The notes: a model not told the origin generated them from the sequence alone. Counted from the first letter of the stretch, positions 12,309-23,838 are shown. The stretch: DNA of 64,000 nucleotides from Phlebiopsis flavidoalba (GCA_035772785.1 JAOCPU010000035.1:248001-312000); one strand, 5' to 3'. Program-made: numbers and translations.

Positions 12309-13409
12309 AGTTCAACTACAACGCCTAGTACGTTTCGTCACCATCCAATGTGCGTTTGGAGAGCTGATGTTCTATTAGGCGTCTTCAATTCTAATTATCA
12401 GTCTTGCGCGCTCAAACTAATCTCGCGTATAGTGTTCGTCCATAATAACTTTCATTGCTTGATTTAATCCAGGACTATCACGTCGAGCCACTCGTCCCTT
12501 GTTCATAAAACCAGGCCCTTCGCGCGTGTAAAGTAACATGCCGAGAACTTTGTCCAACTCCCGCGTTTCTCTCAAAAATTCTCCTTTTCCTTGGGCGTCC
12601 CACTGCGAAGCCTTGCTTTCGTTGACGCCATGCTCTCATCTGGTCTGCAGAGCTATGCGAGCAGTTGTCTTCCTCGTCTACGTCGAGAGTGTGGATGAAC
12701 CCTGGGTCCAGACGCGAATTGCGTAATCTCCATCTCCATGAGAGTACGCGCGCTCTCACCGGAATCGCGTGGGTCAGAATCACACGATGGGAGATAGTTC
12801 ATCGCCGCTACACCACCCCAGCGGGTGTCTCAAGAGGGTCCACTCTATCGGTATGCTCACTAGCCTTACCAGACGCGCGGTAATTCAATGCCGTACTCAC
12901 CTACCGTTTCGCAGACAATTTCGCGCGCTTGTAGCTATGAACTCTTGTCCGGCTCCAATCTGCTCATCATCCACGGGAAGCGCACATTCTTGACCGCAGA
13001 ACCGCTTGCGACAGCTCCATTGCCATGTCCTCACTCCTGAAGGCTATGTTCTGATGTTCGTCGCCAAAACGTACCCGCTACTGTCAAAAGGGTGCCCGTT
13101 GCCATCGTGATTTTGTAGAGCGCTGCAACAGTGAGTGCTCGAGGAGGGACACTGTTTTTCTTATAGCTGACTGGTATGACATTGTTTCGCTCGGTATTGC
13201 TCTACAGGACCGGATACCGTCTAACATTACGTTAGTGATTTTTGTGGGCCAGGTGGTGGCCTGCTATGGAGCCACCCCCTAACCTGCAGTCCCACGCACA
13301 ATCGACGGTTATATGACGAATAGTGTTGCGACAGCAAGCCGAATAGCGAGAAAGTGAGTAGTGCTGCTGTATGTTTGCGACTATGAAGCGCTGACTAAGG
13401 CTTTAGAAC
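12309..13409. other. Possible upstream exons of the membrane protein, unresolved
   Basis: Plus-strand fragments such as SYELLSGSNLLIIHGKRTFL (two adjacent frames, about 12935-13000) look protein-like and could be the extracellular part of the gene ending at 13651. I cannot place exon borders with confidence. Confidence 0.3.
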
Positions 13410-13651
13410 ATGTCTTCCACGTTGGCCAGCGTGGTTTCAGAGTCCATCGTGACGGGGTACTCCTCCCCCCAATCCCCCGCCCACTGAAACCCCAAACCAT
13501 CGCAGGAGTCGCCATAGCCGCTACGGCGGTACTATCGTGCATCGTGACTTATTTTCTAGTGCTACGACGACGCATCCTACGCAGGAGGAATCGCGGCGAA
13601 ACGTCGTCATCTGACGACAAAGAGACCAAGTCAGATTATACAAGTGTGTGA
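13410..13651 (+). CDS. Single-pass membrane protein, C-terminal part
   Basis: The ATG at 13410 opens MSSTLASVVSESIVTGYSS. A C-rich stretch (CCTCCCCCCAATCCCCC) shifts the frame into KPQTIAGVAIAATAVLSC and IVTYFLVLRRRILRRR, then a Ser/Asp-rich tail ending KSDYTSV and a stop. The layout is a Pro-rich stalk, one membrane helix, a basic stop-transfer cluster and a short acidic cytoplasmic tail, typical of fungal type I surface proteins. If the ATG is not the true start, this is the last exon of a longer gene beginning upstream. Function unknown. Confidence 0.5.
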
Positions 13652-14939
13652 CGGCCTGAATCTCTGCACTCTTTCTCTAACATACAACTCAAGTAAAACC
13701 CTCCCGTCCTGCGGTCGCACCATTCAAACAATTCATCCTTCCAATTTACTCGAAGTTTGCCCGCCCGAAGCCCGCTTCCAAGGATCGAGAGAAGACCATG
13801 AATGTCAGCTATACTAGTATATTTATCACGAGGGGACGTCACCCTCGGACCTCTTTACCTCGTTCATAGGCTCAACGCCTCCTGCATTGTCGGTATGGGC
13901 ACTTATCCGACGGCCGATCCTCTACGCCTCGGAGCAACCAAGAGCATATAGAAAGAGCCCGCTCGCCGCTTGTTTATGGTGTCATCAACCCGGTCGAAAC
14001 AGGTGCGTCCATAACCATCGTCCGCGTCTATAGAACCTTGTTAGTGATTGGATCCGACATAGCGTAAACATTGCTCTTACATCACTCTTCGGACTCATAG
14101 AACTTTGCATGTAAGTTCAAGCATCCGTTACCCAAGGCCGAGCGGGTGCTCATCTTTAAGGCACAGATATATCTCATAACTAGGACTTTGTAGTAAATCA
14201 ATTGAAATATATTCAGGATATGTTTCTGCAATGCGGCATTATCATACGGGGCACACGTGCGCCATGCGCACATCTTGTGACTGACTTGGAATCGGTAGCC
14301 CTGTCCTAACTGCTGCGTTCCAGCCCAATTACGGATGCCCAATCGCGACACCTTAAAAGGAGAACTGCAACTAAAAGTACGGCGCGCGCAAGAAGAACGT
14401 CCACGGTGAAATGCATTTGTCCACTCTAAATTGAAGCTTACGAGCTTACCATTGATGGGTAATCTAGTGCAGCGAGGTCTCAGGATGGTGCCCACTTCGC
14501 CGGGCTCGGTCACCCTGCCGCGACTATCTTAGCCTGAACAAGCTCCGACAGCTATTCGGTGATGACCCAGGGAACACGACATCAGCATTCCGGAGAACTA
14601 TCAAGTATTCGCGCGTCGCGAGAGCCGTACGCGAGTCAGACCTTACTCGTTGTCCTTGTATTGGACCCCAAAGAACGGTTTCGGTGGGATAACTTCGGGA
14701 CATACTCTTTTTGAGTGGTAACTTGCGCAGTCGCTCGCTCTGGTCTCACTCTAGGAAGAACGCTCTCCAGTATTCCCTGGCCTTGAGGCCTGAGGACGGT
14801 GATGGAGTGAGTGAGTGAAATATTGATCGAATCCATCACTTTTTCTGTTCAATGTGGCTCCTGCTCTAGATATACGTCCTGAGGCCCATACGCTCAACAC
14901 TGGGGCGGCACTTGTTGCTAACACAAACTCCATCGGGCT
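13652..14939. other. No clear gene
   Basis: A minus-strand open frame at 14082-14513 is the longest, but it shows no recognisable motif. Nothing else is supported. Confidence 0.4.
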
Positions 14940-16019
14940 CTGTTCGACGATGCATCTTATGATGATGATGAGCTAATGAAGGTCGGCCCATACATCACTA
15001 TAATCACAAGAAGTGATGAGCAATTGCTTCCAGATCTCGTATATCTGACACATCAGTCAAGCTCCAAGGCTATGTATTGTCATGCGACACGTGAGCCCCT
15101 GAATACATCTAACTTGTTTGAGAAAGTGTTCCCGTCTCATGGATAGTATCAGCCCTTTCCGAATGTCCGTACACACAGTCGATTTCGAAGCCGTCTTCGC
15201 AATCAGATATCCCTGTCAAAGCGGATACATGTATGCTATGCTCGGCGGACATTCAAGTAGTATATCTCTGGTGCCACCTGGGTGAGACTTCCGGAGCATT
15301 ACATTCTGGCTTGTTGTCGCTGACTGGTAACACCTAGGCAAGGACTCCGAGTGCTGAGCTGGAGGGCTGAGGCTCTCTGCGACGGTATTAGCACACAACA
15401 AAATGACGGCAGCAGCTCTATTCATCCTTCTGAGCCTCACGTTCCTCAGTCAGGGAATTATTGCTGGCGTAGTCGTTGGGACAGTCCTGGTTCTTCTTAT
15501 TCGGTGTAGGTGCGCTTCTGTACCTCGTTACTCGTCCGCAGACGACGGCGCACGAAAGTGGCGAGTCAAAGGGGATACTTAGGGCGATGGAGGCAGCTGA
15601 GTAGTGAGTAATTTTTGTGCGTTATAGGGAGTGTGAGCAGCCTTAACATACACAAATCGAGGTAATACGCCTTCGCCAATCGAAGCAAAGAACGTGGATA
15701 CTATCCCTCCCGTGTTTTCCAAATTTGCGAGCTATAAGCCAGCACCCATACTACCTGTGTTCGCACGGTTTGCCCCACCAGAAAGCAACGGACGAGCCCG
15801 TGACACCCTCGTCGACATGCAGTTCCGCCACATACACTCCAGACTATTCATCGTCTCCGCTCTTTAACCTCTGTTTTTGCCTCGACTGCAGGCCATGGAT
15901 CCCGTTACCTGGATCGGACGTGCTTACGATCCGAGTTCCCGAGCCATCTTTCACCAGACTTACCCTGACCTCTTCGCTGGGGAGAGCTGGTCGGGGCCAG
16001 GGCTGAACATTGATACCTG
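14940..16019 (+). CDS. Type I membrane protein with cytoplasmic tail, unknown function
   Basis: Three coding segments can be linked. 14940-15146 reads LFDDASYDDDELMKVGPYI and on to NLFEKVFPSHG before a stop. 15403-15600 holds one strong membrane helix, GIIAGVVVGTVLV, continuing LLFGVGALLYLVTRP after a one-base shift, and ends AMEAAE at a GTGAGT donor near 15603. 15692-16019 reads VFSKFASYKPAPILPVFARF and, after a short intron ending CTGCAG near 15890, AMDPVTWIGRAYDPSSRA to the stop. A separate reading from the ATG at 15403 gives an intact 59-residue hydrophobic peptide (MTAAALFILLSLTFL). The two readings cannot be separated by eye. Confidence 0.45.
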
Positions 16020-17140
16020 AAAACTTTGTAAGTAACCATAAACGGATAGGTATATCCCAAGATATTGAAGGGGTTGCGTAGTTTCATAGACTTTAATGGG
16101 AGCGATATGATCCCCTAACAAACTATATTCACATGGTATTTGTTCTACTGTCTCGAAGTGGCCACTGTCCAGCAATCTATGACAGACCTGTACAATTCCA
16201 AAATATTCCATTGCGTTACGTTCCTGCATAGTGGATCGTGTGACGAAACAATTCGCTATGTGTAAGCGCAGTATCATTTGCAAGATGGAGGCGCCATCGT
16301 GTCTCCAGATCAATGATCTTAATATCATAAACACGTCAAGGTTCATCACGCACAGTGTATGCTTGCAAAGCGTTACACAGGAGATATGTCGAAGCATTGT
16401 CTCAACCCCCGATCGAGAGCACGACAACATCCATAAATATTTGGATGAGCCCTATGAGACTCATTTATAGCGACCTTACATTGAGGAATCGAGTTAATTG
16501 TCTTACTTCTTATTGCGTGCGTTCCCCCGAGCGTCGAGGACTTTGGTGGAGCTTGAATTGATGAATAGCACTATAGTCGGGCACATCGAAGTCAGCGTCA
16601 CCCACATTGTCATTGTGCCAGGAGACCGTGATGTTGCGTCTTTGTGCAATGAGAGACTATGATATTTTATCTTTGAGATATCCGTGCATGAAACGCTTCA
16701 CGGTAATATCCTTGTGCACATGTTTAAGTTAGCTTGTGACTGATATGTATGCGATAAATTACGTTACATTCACATGGCATGTCATGCCATCAACGCCTCG
16801 AGCTCAAAGCATAACTGACAAGTTTATCCGTAATGTCAGAGGCTACGCCCCCGCTATCATGATGCAATATCGGACTCAGTGTAATTCATTCTACTATATG
16901 TATCGCGCGTAGCTATAGGCTTAGTTAGACCGTCCCCACTCTCATCAATTTCGGAGCTTTCGTCCATACAGTCACATCGGTCTGGCACCGTTGGTATGGT
17001 CTTTGAGTGTTTCTTCTACAGTAGCTTGGCAACTGACGTTTATCCACGGATGCATCATCATACTCTCACTTCACAGCGCAATACTTACAGTCTACATTTA
17101 TGAGGTCGCAATTTCTCGCTGCTAGTATCACACTACATAT
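16020..17140. other. AT-rich gene-free stretch
   Basis: No domain, promoter or splice pattern seen. The minus-strand frame at 15960-16430 overlaps the 3' end of the membrane-protein gene and is probably incidental. Confidence 0.5.
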
Positions 17141-17300
17141 ATGTTGATGCTTTGTCCCGCTGGGGCTCGACCCATCGTATCTGAGAAGAACAGCCTGAGC
17201 GGTCAGAAATTTCACCCTCTTAGAGAGATTTATCCTCAATGTAGGACCGGCCTTGGCCGTTGTAGAGCGTGTTAATGCTTATTTTATTCGTTTATTTTAG

Positions 17301-18057
17301 CGTGACCAAGGTGCAGACACGCTCGAGCTTACTCTTCCACGATGGTGCCGGTGCACCAAATGCGCTGAAGGGAATTCTTGAGCTTGTGGGAGTCAGCGGT
17401 GTATTCGGAAAATGGTGCGTTTTATTCAATTGCTATGATGCACAAAATGAACGGAACCTACCCTCATTAATTCCAGATATTACCACATTCAATTTTTGTA
17501 TTATTGCAGTTGACGCAATCTTGCCCTGAGAGCTGGCATGGCTGGTGTCATAAAATACGAAAGCTTTGGCCGTCGAGGATACTTCGCCGTGGTTAGATAT
17601 GATGCAAGCGGGCTTGCGTGACGTCATGTGGCACGCATATTTTCCCAATTTTTGGCGATGGGCGCTTAGGTACCAGTTCTCCTTCACGACCAAACCACAA
17701 TGGCCCTACTCAGTTCCATCACCCCCGGACTCCAAGAACGCTAGTAGTATAGGGGGAAAGAGGTCTACGAAGAAATTTCAGCTGTGAGCTTCTAACTTTC
17801 TCCAGTGTCACCGCTGTCGACGGCCGTCGTGTTGATGTTGATCATCATGTTGTGGATTCCTTTTCCCCCTACGCGTAGAAGGGGTGGACGATGCCCTTTT
17901 GGACTTCCGAACATACATTATCCAGCTAGTACGCCGTCCGGTAATTATGATGGCTCTGGCTTTGTTTCTTGCATCGATACCTTGTTCATCTTTTGAATCT
18001 GACTTTGATCTGACTCGCAACGAACTTGAAAAACGGTCATACCTCATCATACGATGA
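17301..18057 (+). CDS. Likely member of the GAP-exon secreted-protein family, 5' end missing
   Basis: After the acceptor TATTTTAG (ends 17300) the exon reads, from its second base, VTKVQTRSSLLFHDGAGAPN, then LKGILELVGVSGVFGK. It carries the GAP tripeptide in the same phase as the second exons of the genes at 19-57 kb. A short upstream frame from 17141 reads MLMLCPAGARPIVSEKNS, whose ARPI matches the post-signal region of the 19.5-kb gene, but no signal peptide or palindrome precedes it. Downstream segments read VIKYESFGRRGYFAVVRYD and, at the end, VRRPVIMMALALFLASIP through NELEKRSYLIIR and a stop at 18055-18057. Frame breaks lie between segments. Confidence 0.42.
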
Positions 18058-18329
18058 TCGTTTTTTTGCAAGGCCCCGGAGCGCCATGATATACCTTTAG
18101 TATTCTCTTCTCTCCGCTCAACTCGGATGGAAGACGTCTCTTAAGCTCGTGTACCGATCTGCATCACTCAAGTTTCACAGCCTCCTCCTCCGTCAGATCA
18201 TTGCACTTGGAATAGGACGTCAAACACGGGACACAGCACCTAACACTTCGGAGGGAAGACTGACTTAGGTCCTTGTAGCTATTGAAAACCCGGTATTTAA
18301 GCCTGCCACGACACCTGCACGGCCACCCC

Positions 18330-18341
18330 AGAGCCGGCTCT
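18330..18341 (+). promoter_or_regulatory. Palindrome AGAGCCGGCTCT, promoter of secreted-protein gene a
   Basis: Perfect 12-bp palindrome 36 nt after the TATA-like TATTTAA (18294-18300) and 54 nt before the ATG at 18384, so near the expected transcription start. Confidence 0.75.
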
Positions 18342-18383
18342 CTCCCTATCGCACACTAATCCTCTTCATCTCGACAACGAGTC

Positions 18384-18542
18384 ATGCGTTTCATTCTCCT
18401 CGCCTGCGTGTTCATTGCTCCTCTTGTATCCGATGCGTTGCCACTCAGCACAACATCTTTCGAAGCCAACACCTTACTATGGTGGCACCGGGAGTCTCGA
18501 AATGGGCATTCGGATATCCGCCAGAACGACAACGGGCAGTGA
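18384..18542 (+). CDS. Small secreted protein a, exon 1
   Basis: The exon opens with a clean signal peptide, MRFILLACVFIAPLVSDALP, followed by a hydrophilic stretch ending RQNDNG. It stops at a phase-2 GTGAGT donor at 18539, and reading on gives an in-frame TGA at 18540, so an unspliced message would encode a 52-residue secreted peptide. A matching second exon may start at 19030 (after GGTGCAG): in the expected phase it reads TRPIRCTTTKSSVQGAPGWK. That would need a 490-nt intron, long for this genome, so the link is uncertain. No frame break in exon 1. Function unknown. Confidence 0.6.
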   Translation: MRFILLACVFIAPLVSDALPLSTTSFEANTLLWWHRESRNGHSDIRQNDNGQ

Positions 18543-19472
18543 GTACGACTCGGACTGGCTCTTTAAGATGCCAGTGCTGACGAAGTGAGGCTAGATTTAC
18601 ACATTTGCTTTCTGTGGGAGAGTCGCGCAAGGCGGTCTATTCTGAGAAATGAAATGGGGACACAATGGGCTTAAGCTCCTCGTTATAGTAGGTGCCTACT
18701 TACTTTCGCAGCTTGACAGGGAAGCTGAGAGGCCTTGAAGCGGTCTGATAAGTGTCGCAGCGCAGGAGTTACGATCAGGATTATCATGAGCCTCGCTCGC
18801 AATAAATACCCCTGGCAAGCGCGATCGACGGCATCTTCATGTCCAGTACATTTTCTTTGAGGATTGTACAAATTATCCCTTCCAGTACAAGCAGGAGCTG
18901 TACCCTCGTGCTTACGGAAGGAAATTTTTTGGGTTTGGAATCAATAGCTGATTAGGCTCGGCCTAGCTGGATCTGAATCAAGTGGGATTTACAATCATGG
19001 CAGGTGGCGCTTGATTCTGCCGGGTGCAGCACCCGGCCCATTCGCTGTACGACCACAAAGTCATCGGTGCAAGGCGCGCCGGGTTGGAAGTACGAGTCAA
19101 CATTGACAACGAGAGGGATGCGTCGCGGTGTATTCCGTCCAATTTAACCCCGAAATTTGAGAGTGTAGTGGTCTCGCACTACGTCCACGAAACAGCGCTC
19201 GTCGCCTGTCCTTTGCTCTGGGAGTTCTCCTGCGGCGGCGGATGTAAGCTTGAGAGACGTTTGTTTTGCACACGGACGTGTGCGGAGTTAGGCATAAATT
19301 TCAAATCAATGCTATGGAACGACGAGACACCTTGACATTCAGCATGTGTACATCCATACACTCCGGGATGATCTCAGGTACGCCTGTGTCTGCGTCTTCC
19401 TATAAATTCCGGAAGTGATTCGTGCAATGACGAAGCTATATATACGAAGTGCAACTTCAAGCAAAACTTCGC

Positions 19473-19484
19473 AGAGCTGGCTCT
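19473..19484 (+). promoter_or_regulatory. Palindrome variant AGAGCTGGCTCT, promoter of gene b
   Basis: Lies 36 nt after TATATATA (19437-19444) and 37 nt before the ATG at 19510. Both 5-bp arms are intact and only the centre differs. Confidence 0.75.
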
Positions 19485-19509
19485 CTCCCTCATCCCGACC
19501 ACGAAAACC

Positions 19510-19871
19510 ATGCAGAGCGTCCTCAACCTTCATCCTCCTCGCGCTGTCCATCCCTATTCTTGCAGGCAGCGCCCGCCCAATAGCACGCTCAGACCACACG
19601 CATCCATCACAGGCTATGGATAAGGGCGAATCGTGAGTCAGTCCGGGGCTACCTCGACGTCACGCCGGCTGACGTACCACGATCGCAGATGGACTGCTCG
19701 CGACGGACGCGAGCTGAGCGGAGCGTTCTCGCTGAACCCGTACGAGATTTCGCCCATGGTTGGGAAATAGCATCTAATTTGCGCGCATAAAGAATCCTCG
19801 CAGATGTGGGTGAGATTGTCGGGAGCGGGCGCGCCGACTATTGAGCAGGACGTCCAAGCACTGCGCCCCGC
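19510..19871 (+). CDS. Small secreted protein b (one-base break in the signal peptide)
   Basis: The ATG at 19510 reads MQS and then leaves frame. The next frame gives STFILLALSIPILAGSARPI, a normal signal peptide, and continues to MDKGES at a GTGAGT donor at 19633. In that frame the intron is phase 2, as in its relatives. A candidate second exon, 19804-19871, reads WVRLSGAGAPTIEQDVQALR and aligns with GAPRLNDLQDAIR of gene g. An alternative exon at 19689 (AERSVLAEPVRDF) cannot be excluded. A single extra base after codon 3 explains the break; sequencing error and decay are both possible. Confidence 0.5.
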
Positions 19872-20571
19872 GTATGTAGTGACACGTCACGGAACGGCGA
19901 GAGAAAGCTGATCAATGCTGCATAGGTCAGGAACGTTTTGAGGAATGAGTCATGTTCGAGTGTTTTGAGGGGTTTGTCCCATCGCTGTGTTGGCCAAATG
20001 ACAGTTTTTCAGGAGATTTACGAAGCGTAGCCGACACATGATAAAGGGAGGTGATTGCACCACATGGCTGTGAAAGAGGCGATGTGTCGTGACTGAGCGA
20101 ATGCTTGATGTCGTCGAAGCAAGCCGCGGATCGCAGATTTTGCGAGTAATGCCAATGTTGAAGAAACGTCGGCACGTCAGAAATCTTGCGCTATGCGAGA
20201 GGGCACGTTTCTCGTTGACGGGCCGGGATTCCATGAGGGAACGATCGTCGTGGCGCAGGCGCGTCGCATAGCCACCTTGTCCGCCACTCGTTCCTTGCCA
20301 CGCCTGGTGGCGTGCGCATGCAGCTTATAGTATGCTGCCTGCTATACGCGCGAAAAATTGGGTCAATCATCGCTAGTCTGTTAATGAAGGACTTTTTGAC
20401 GTACAACAATGTCATCTGCGCCACATACATTCCATCATTTTCCTGCTGGATGGCTACAGGGCAAGAACGGACTTGGAGCCCTGCCGCTGCGCCTTCCACA
20501 GATGAGCGCTGCTGTCCAGAAGCGCGGACGGGGAGCATATAGACAGAGCATGAATGCAGTGGATGTTTTGC

Positions 20572-20583
20572 AGAGCCGGCTCT
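20572..20583 (+). promoter_or_regulatory. Palindrome AGAGCCGGCTCT, promoter of gene c
   Basis: About 35 nt after a weak TATA element (ATATAG near 20537) and 52 nt before the ATG at 20624. Confidence 0.75.
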
Positions 20584-20623
20584 CCTGTGAATTCGCCCAT
20601 ATCCACCCTCCTCCTCGACAACA

Positions 20624-21264
20624 ATGCAGCGCACTGCAATCTTCGTTCTGCTCGCACTCAATTCAACGTCGTCACAAGCGATGCGCGACCTCTGCCAGTC
20701 GCCTCTCCCGCACCGTAAGCCCGCGTTTTTTTTCTTGACGTAGGGTCCCAGAAGAACGTCTGAGATATGTGGAAACATAGCCTAGGCCTAGACACCACCT
20801 CGCCCTTCTTCGGCGCTCCGAAAATGGTGGATTTCATCATCTTCGTGTGGGCCAAGCCCGTACGTTCATTGCAGGCGTTACAGATGTAGGGTGTAGTGTT
20901 GACTAATCACGATGCAGTAATGGGCGGTTTTGAGAAGGAGGTCACGAGCTCCAGGGATCCAAAGCGTTTGGTGTATGGTGTGTGTGAGGCAGGGTACGGG
21001 TCGTCCACTGTTTTTGGCGGGTATGGAGAACGAAGAGAATGGGCGAGTGGTGAACATGTAGGCATCGGGGGCCAGAATGGTATCGATGTTTTTCTCTGTT
21101 TCGGACCAATGAGGAAGATGTCGCGTGCGATACATCTCGGGATCAACTTGAAAATGTACGGTGTAAGAATAACTTCACAAGGAGTTGATGTCACTAGGCT
21201 CACCTTTTTACTCATTCGCTGGCCAGTTGTCGCCGCTTTGTGCGTTGCGGTCATGATATTTTGA
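20624..21264 (+). CDS. Small secreted protein c
   Basis: Exon 1 (20624-20714) opens MQRTAIFVLLAL. The mature start SDARPLPVASPAP is one frame over, a single-base deletion relative to gene d. The GTAAGC donor is phase 2 in the corrected frame. Exon 2 (20781-20859) reads, after one base, LGLDTTSPFFGAPKMVDFII and VWAKP, ending at GTACGT. A third exon after the acceptor GATGCAG (20917) stays open to 21264: MGGFEKEVTSSRDPKRLVYG, then CEAGYGSSTVFGGYGERREW, and ends in a hydrophobic segment LTFLLIRWPVVAALCVAVMI. That segment could be a membrane or anchor signal, or lie beyond a splice at 21161. Function unknown. Gene d is its tandem duplicate. Confidence 0.6.
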
Positions 21265-21664
21265 TTCGCTCTTTTGCTCAGGGGATATGCACAGGGACGG
21301 TAAGAGAAACCACAGGCGTCGTCCAATGAGGATGAGGCCATTGTCCTAAGAAAACGCATCGGCCGTGCGACGCAACGCGAAACATGCTCTCCTAGCCGGC
21401 CCAAGGCGTGGCGGGGCCATGATTGTCGCCACATAAGACGCTTCGCACAGCCCGTCCTGTCCACAGCACAAGGTTAACACTGATTGATTGATCAACGCAG
21501 ATCCGACGTACCTGTCCATCCAAAACATGCGCACCTCAACAGCCGCATGCTGAATAACCGCAGGTGAAAGCGGGTTTCTACGCCCGCTTCCAGCTTCAGA
21601 TAAGCGCCCGGGACTGCGTGCGCGGGCAGCATATATGCAGAGAGCGACCGTGAAGAACGACTGT

Positions 21665-21676
21665 AGAGCCGGCTCT
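21665..21676 (+). promoter_or_regulatory. Palindrome AGAGCCGGCTCT, promoter of gene d
   Basis: 34 nt after ATATAT (21631-21636) and 46 nt before the ATG at 21711. Confidence 0.8.
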
Positions 21677-21710
21677 CCTACAACACGTCCATTCAAACTA
21701 CCTTACAACG

Positions 21711-22060
21711 ATGCAGCGCACCGCTTTCGTCATCCTCGTCGTTTCTTTCAACATCTTCGCAAGTAGCGCCCGACCTCTCCCGCCCCTCTCTAAGTCTCTG
21801 TGAGCCATCGTCATTTTTATACCTCCTACAAAGCGTCTGAGATGACTATAGCGGCTTGCCTCAGGGGATGACTTCGCCCTTTTTCGGTGCCCGCAGGTGC
21901 TGAATACGGAATGGTTTGGCCCGCAGAACCCGTGCGTGTTTTGCATGGGGCGGAATAAAGTGTATAGCTGACTAGATTATCGTAGTGGTGGGCGGTTCTG
22001 GTAACGGGAATGATGGGACTTCTTGAGGGTCCCAGGAAGTCGGTGCAAGGTACACTTAGG
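21711..22060 (+). CDS. Small secreted protein d
   Basis: Exon 1 (21711-21799) is intact: the signal peptide MQRTAFVILVVSFNIFASSA is followed by RPLPPLSKS and a phase-2 GTGAGC donor. Unspliced, it stops at once after 30 residues. Exon 2 (21852-21931) begins in the matching phase and reads GLPQGMTSPFFGA. One missing base then shifts it; in the next frame PQVLNTEWFGPQNP aligns with gene c. Exon 3 starts at 21986 with VVGGSGN and, after another one-base break, EGPRKSVQGTLRAW, aligned with SRDPKRLVYG of gene c. The 3' end is not resolved. Confidence 0.55.
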
Positions 22061-22339
22061 GCTTGGTTATTCCCCAAGAAATGACAGTTTGTCGATGTAT
22101 GACGTAGTGAGGGACAAAGCCCCGAATGCAGTGATCGGTTTGCGGTAACGTTGAGCATTAGGTCTTGAGTAGCTATGTCTACTTTGTAGCGATAACTGAA
22201 GCAGAGATACCGTTAAGTATTACTTCGTGCGGAGATTGATGTCTCCCATACTCACCATCTACTCATCCGTCACCCGCTCGTTCTCGCCCACTACGTCCTG
22301 GTCACATGAAAGACCGTTTGTTTCGTCCGAGGGAGTAAT

Positions 22340-23838
22340 GATAGCAATCCCCGGTGACCAAATGGCTGGAGACAGGAGCAATATCTGCATTTACGACTCA
22401 GCAAACTAGATATGAAGGTAAGCACGTGCCCCTACTGCGAATCCTGAAGGGATACTCACCTTAAGGAGACTATATGCGCTGATCAATTGACGGACTGAGG
22501 CGCGACGTAGTGCGTGTCCAGCGCGTCGACTTCTTACTGTCTCCTTTCACTTGGCAACGATACAACGCTTCCGCACATTTGACTTTCTCTTCCTTCATTA
22601 AACCCTCTCAAGCGGCGACCGCGTGGGATTTTGTTGTAGGAACGCGACATCTGAATCTACTGTGCAGGTGAATAGACAACGCGCTTTGTGAATCGATTTT
22701 GAACTGACCATAACGCGTCCCTCGTACATACCACTAACGGCTTCTAGCCAGCTGCTTCGTCATTATACGATAGGTGCGCCCCAAATGAGCGATCCCAGGC
22801 CGACAGTGCGTGTTTTAGCATCCCCGCGCATGATGACCACCCTAGGCTATGGCTGCGTTGGCAGATCAACACGAGGATTAGAGGACCCAGTGATTCATGC
22901 TCACCCAATAACGTAGACTCAGAAGAAAGAGCATGTCTTAAGCAGAATGTGCTGGACGACCAGACGGACGGTGGTGGCAGAGCAAAGAGACGAGGGAACA
23001 CATATTAGCGCCGGTTGTCTGAGCGTCGGCAAAACGCCACCATGCCGCCACCATCTAAATTGGGCACTAGGCGCGATTGATGCGCCTTGATATACGAAAC
23101 GCCCGCATTTCTTCTCTCCCTTGTTCATGACTCTCCCGTTCATGACTCGACAGAGTCGGTTCTCGCCTCAACAAGCTTGGTACTTTTGCTAAATACTTCA
23201 CTGCGGCGGATATCTCGAAGACGTACCGAGAGGGTGCAACGTCTGGGACGAATGCGCGAACCTCCATGACGCGAGTCCGACCGGATCGTCGTTGGTGCTA
23301 CCGACCAGAAGTCCGCCGAACGCTGTGATCCCCACAGCAACGCTTTCTCAAAGGTTGTCTGAGGGGTGTAATGGATCCACTTGGAAGAAGAGGAGAAAGC
23401 GCGGCTCGATACACTGGCAGATGAGAGGAGAAATGCTGCCGACTGTCTCCTCCTGGACGTTCCTTCATAAAACGCTTTGCTCTAACGGAACCGAGGCTAA
23501 TGCACTGCTGTCGCTCGTTGTATGCTAGTGGTAAAGATGTGTTTGGGCAATATTCCACGGGTGAGTATCACGTCACTATCACTTGCGCTTTGTACGCTGA
23601 TCCACCAGACAGACTGTAACAGCCGCTGGAAACCCGTCTGTGTGCAGACAGAATTTTCGGAATCAGATCACCTCGGAACCTCGTTCAGAAAGTCGGTCAC
23701 GTATGCGATGTGAATGGCGTTCATTGTTGCTTTAGGGTTCCTCTAGACTCAGTACAACTCAAGGGTATACTGCAAGCACACGGCTCATAGCCTCATCCCC
23801 CCTCATCGACATCGAACGCTCCTTCCACACCGCCACTA
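22340..23838. other. Intergenic, with one unassigned coding-like segment
   Basis: Plus-strand fragments at about 23170-23480 (KYFTAADISKTYREGATSG, then EEEEKARLDTLADERRNAAD) look protein-like, the second strongly charged and helical, but they lie in separate frames without a supported start. A degenerate palindrome at 23152 precedes them at the wrong distance from its TATA-like element. Confidence 0.35.

Larger units (their letters stand above)
20536..22330 (+). repeat. Tandem duplication holding secreted-protein genes c and d
   Basis: Two diverged copies offset by about 1,087 bp. Promoter palindrome, MQRTA signal peptide, TSPFFGA exon, GGC-GGTT exon start with TS..P+..V.G, and a segment AAC-or-ATTACTTC ... 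GATGT ... CTCATC-or-CTCATTCG near 21170 and 22215 all recur in the same order. Confidence 0.6.

Noticed and set aside
23152..23163. AGAGTCGGTTCT
   Set aside because: Two arm mismatches, a TATA-like element 61 nt away instead of 34-42, and no ATG with a signal peptide nearby. Possibly a dead copy, but not supportable.
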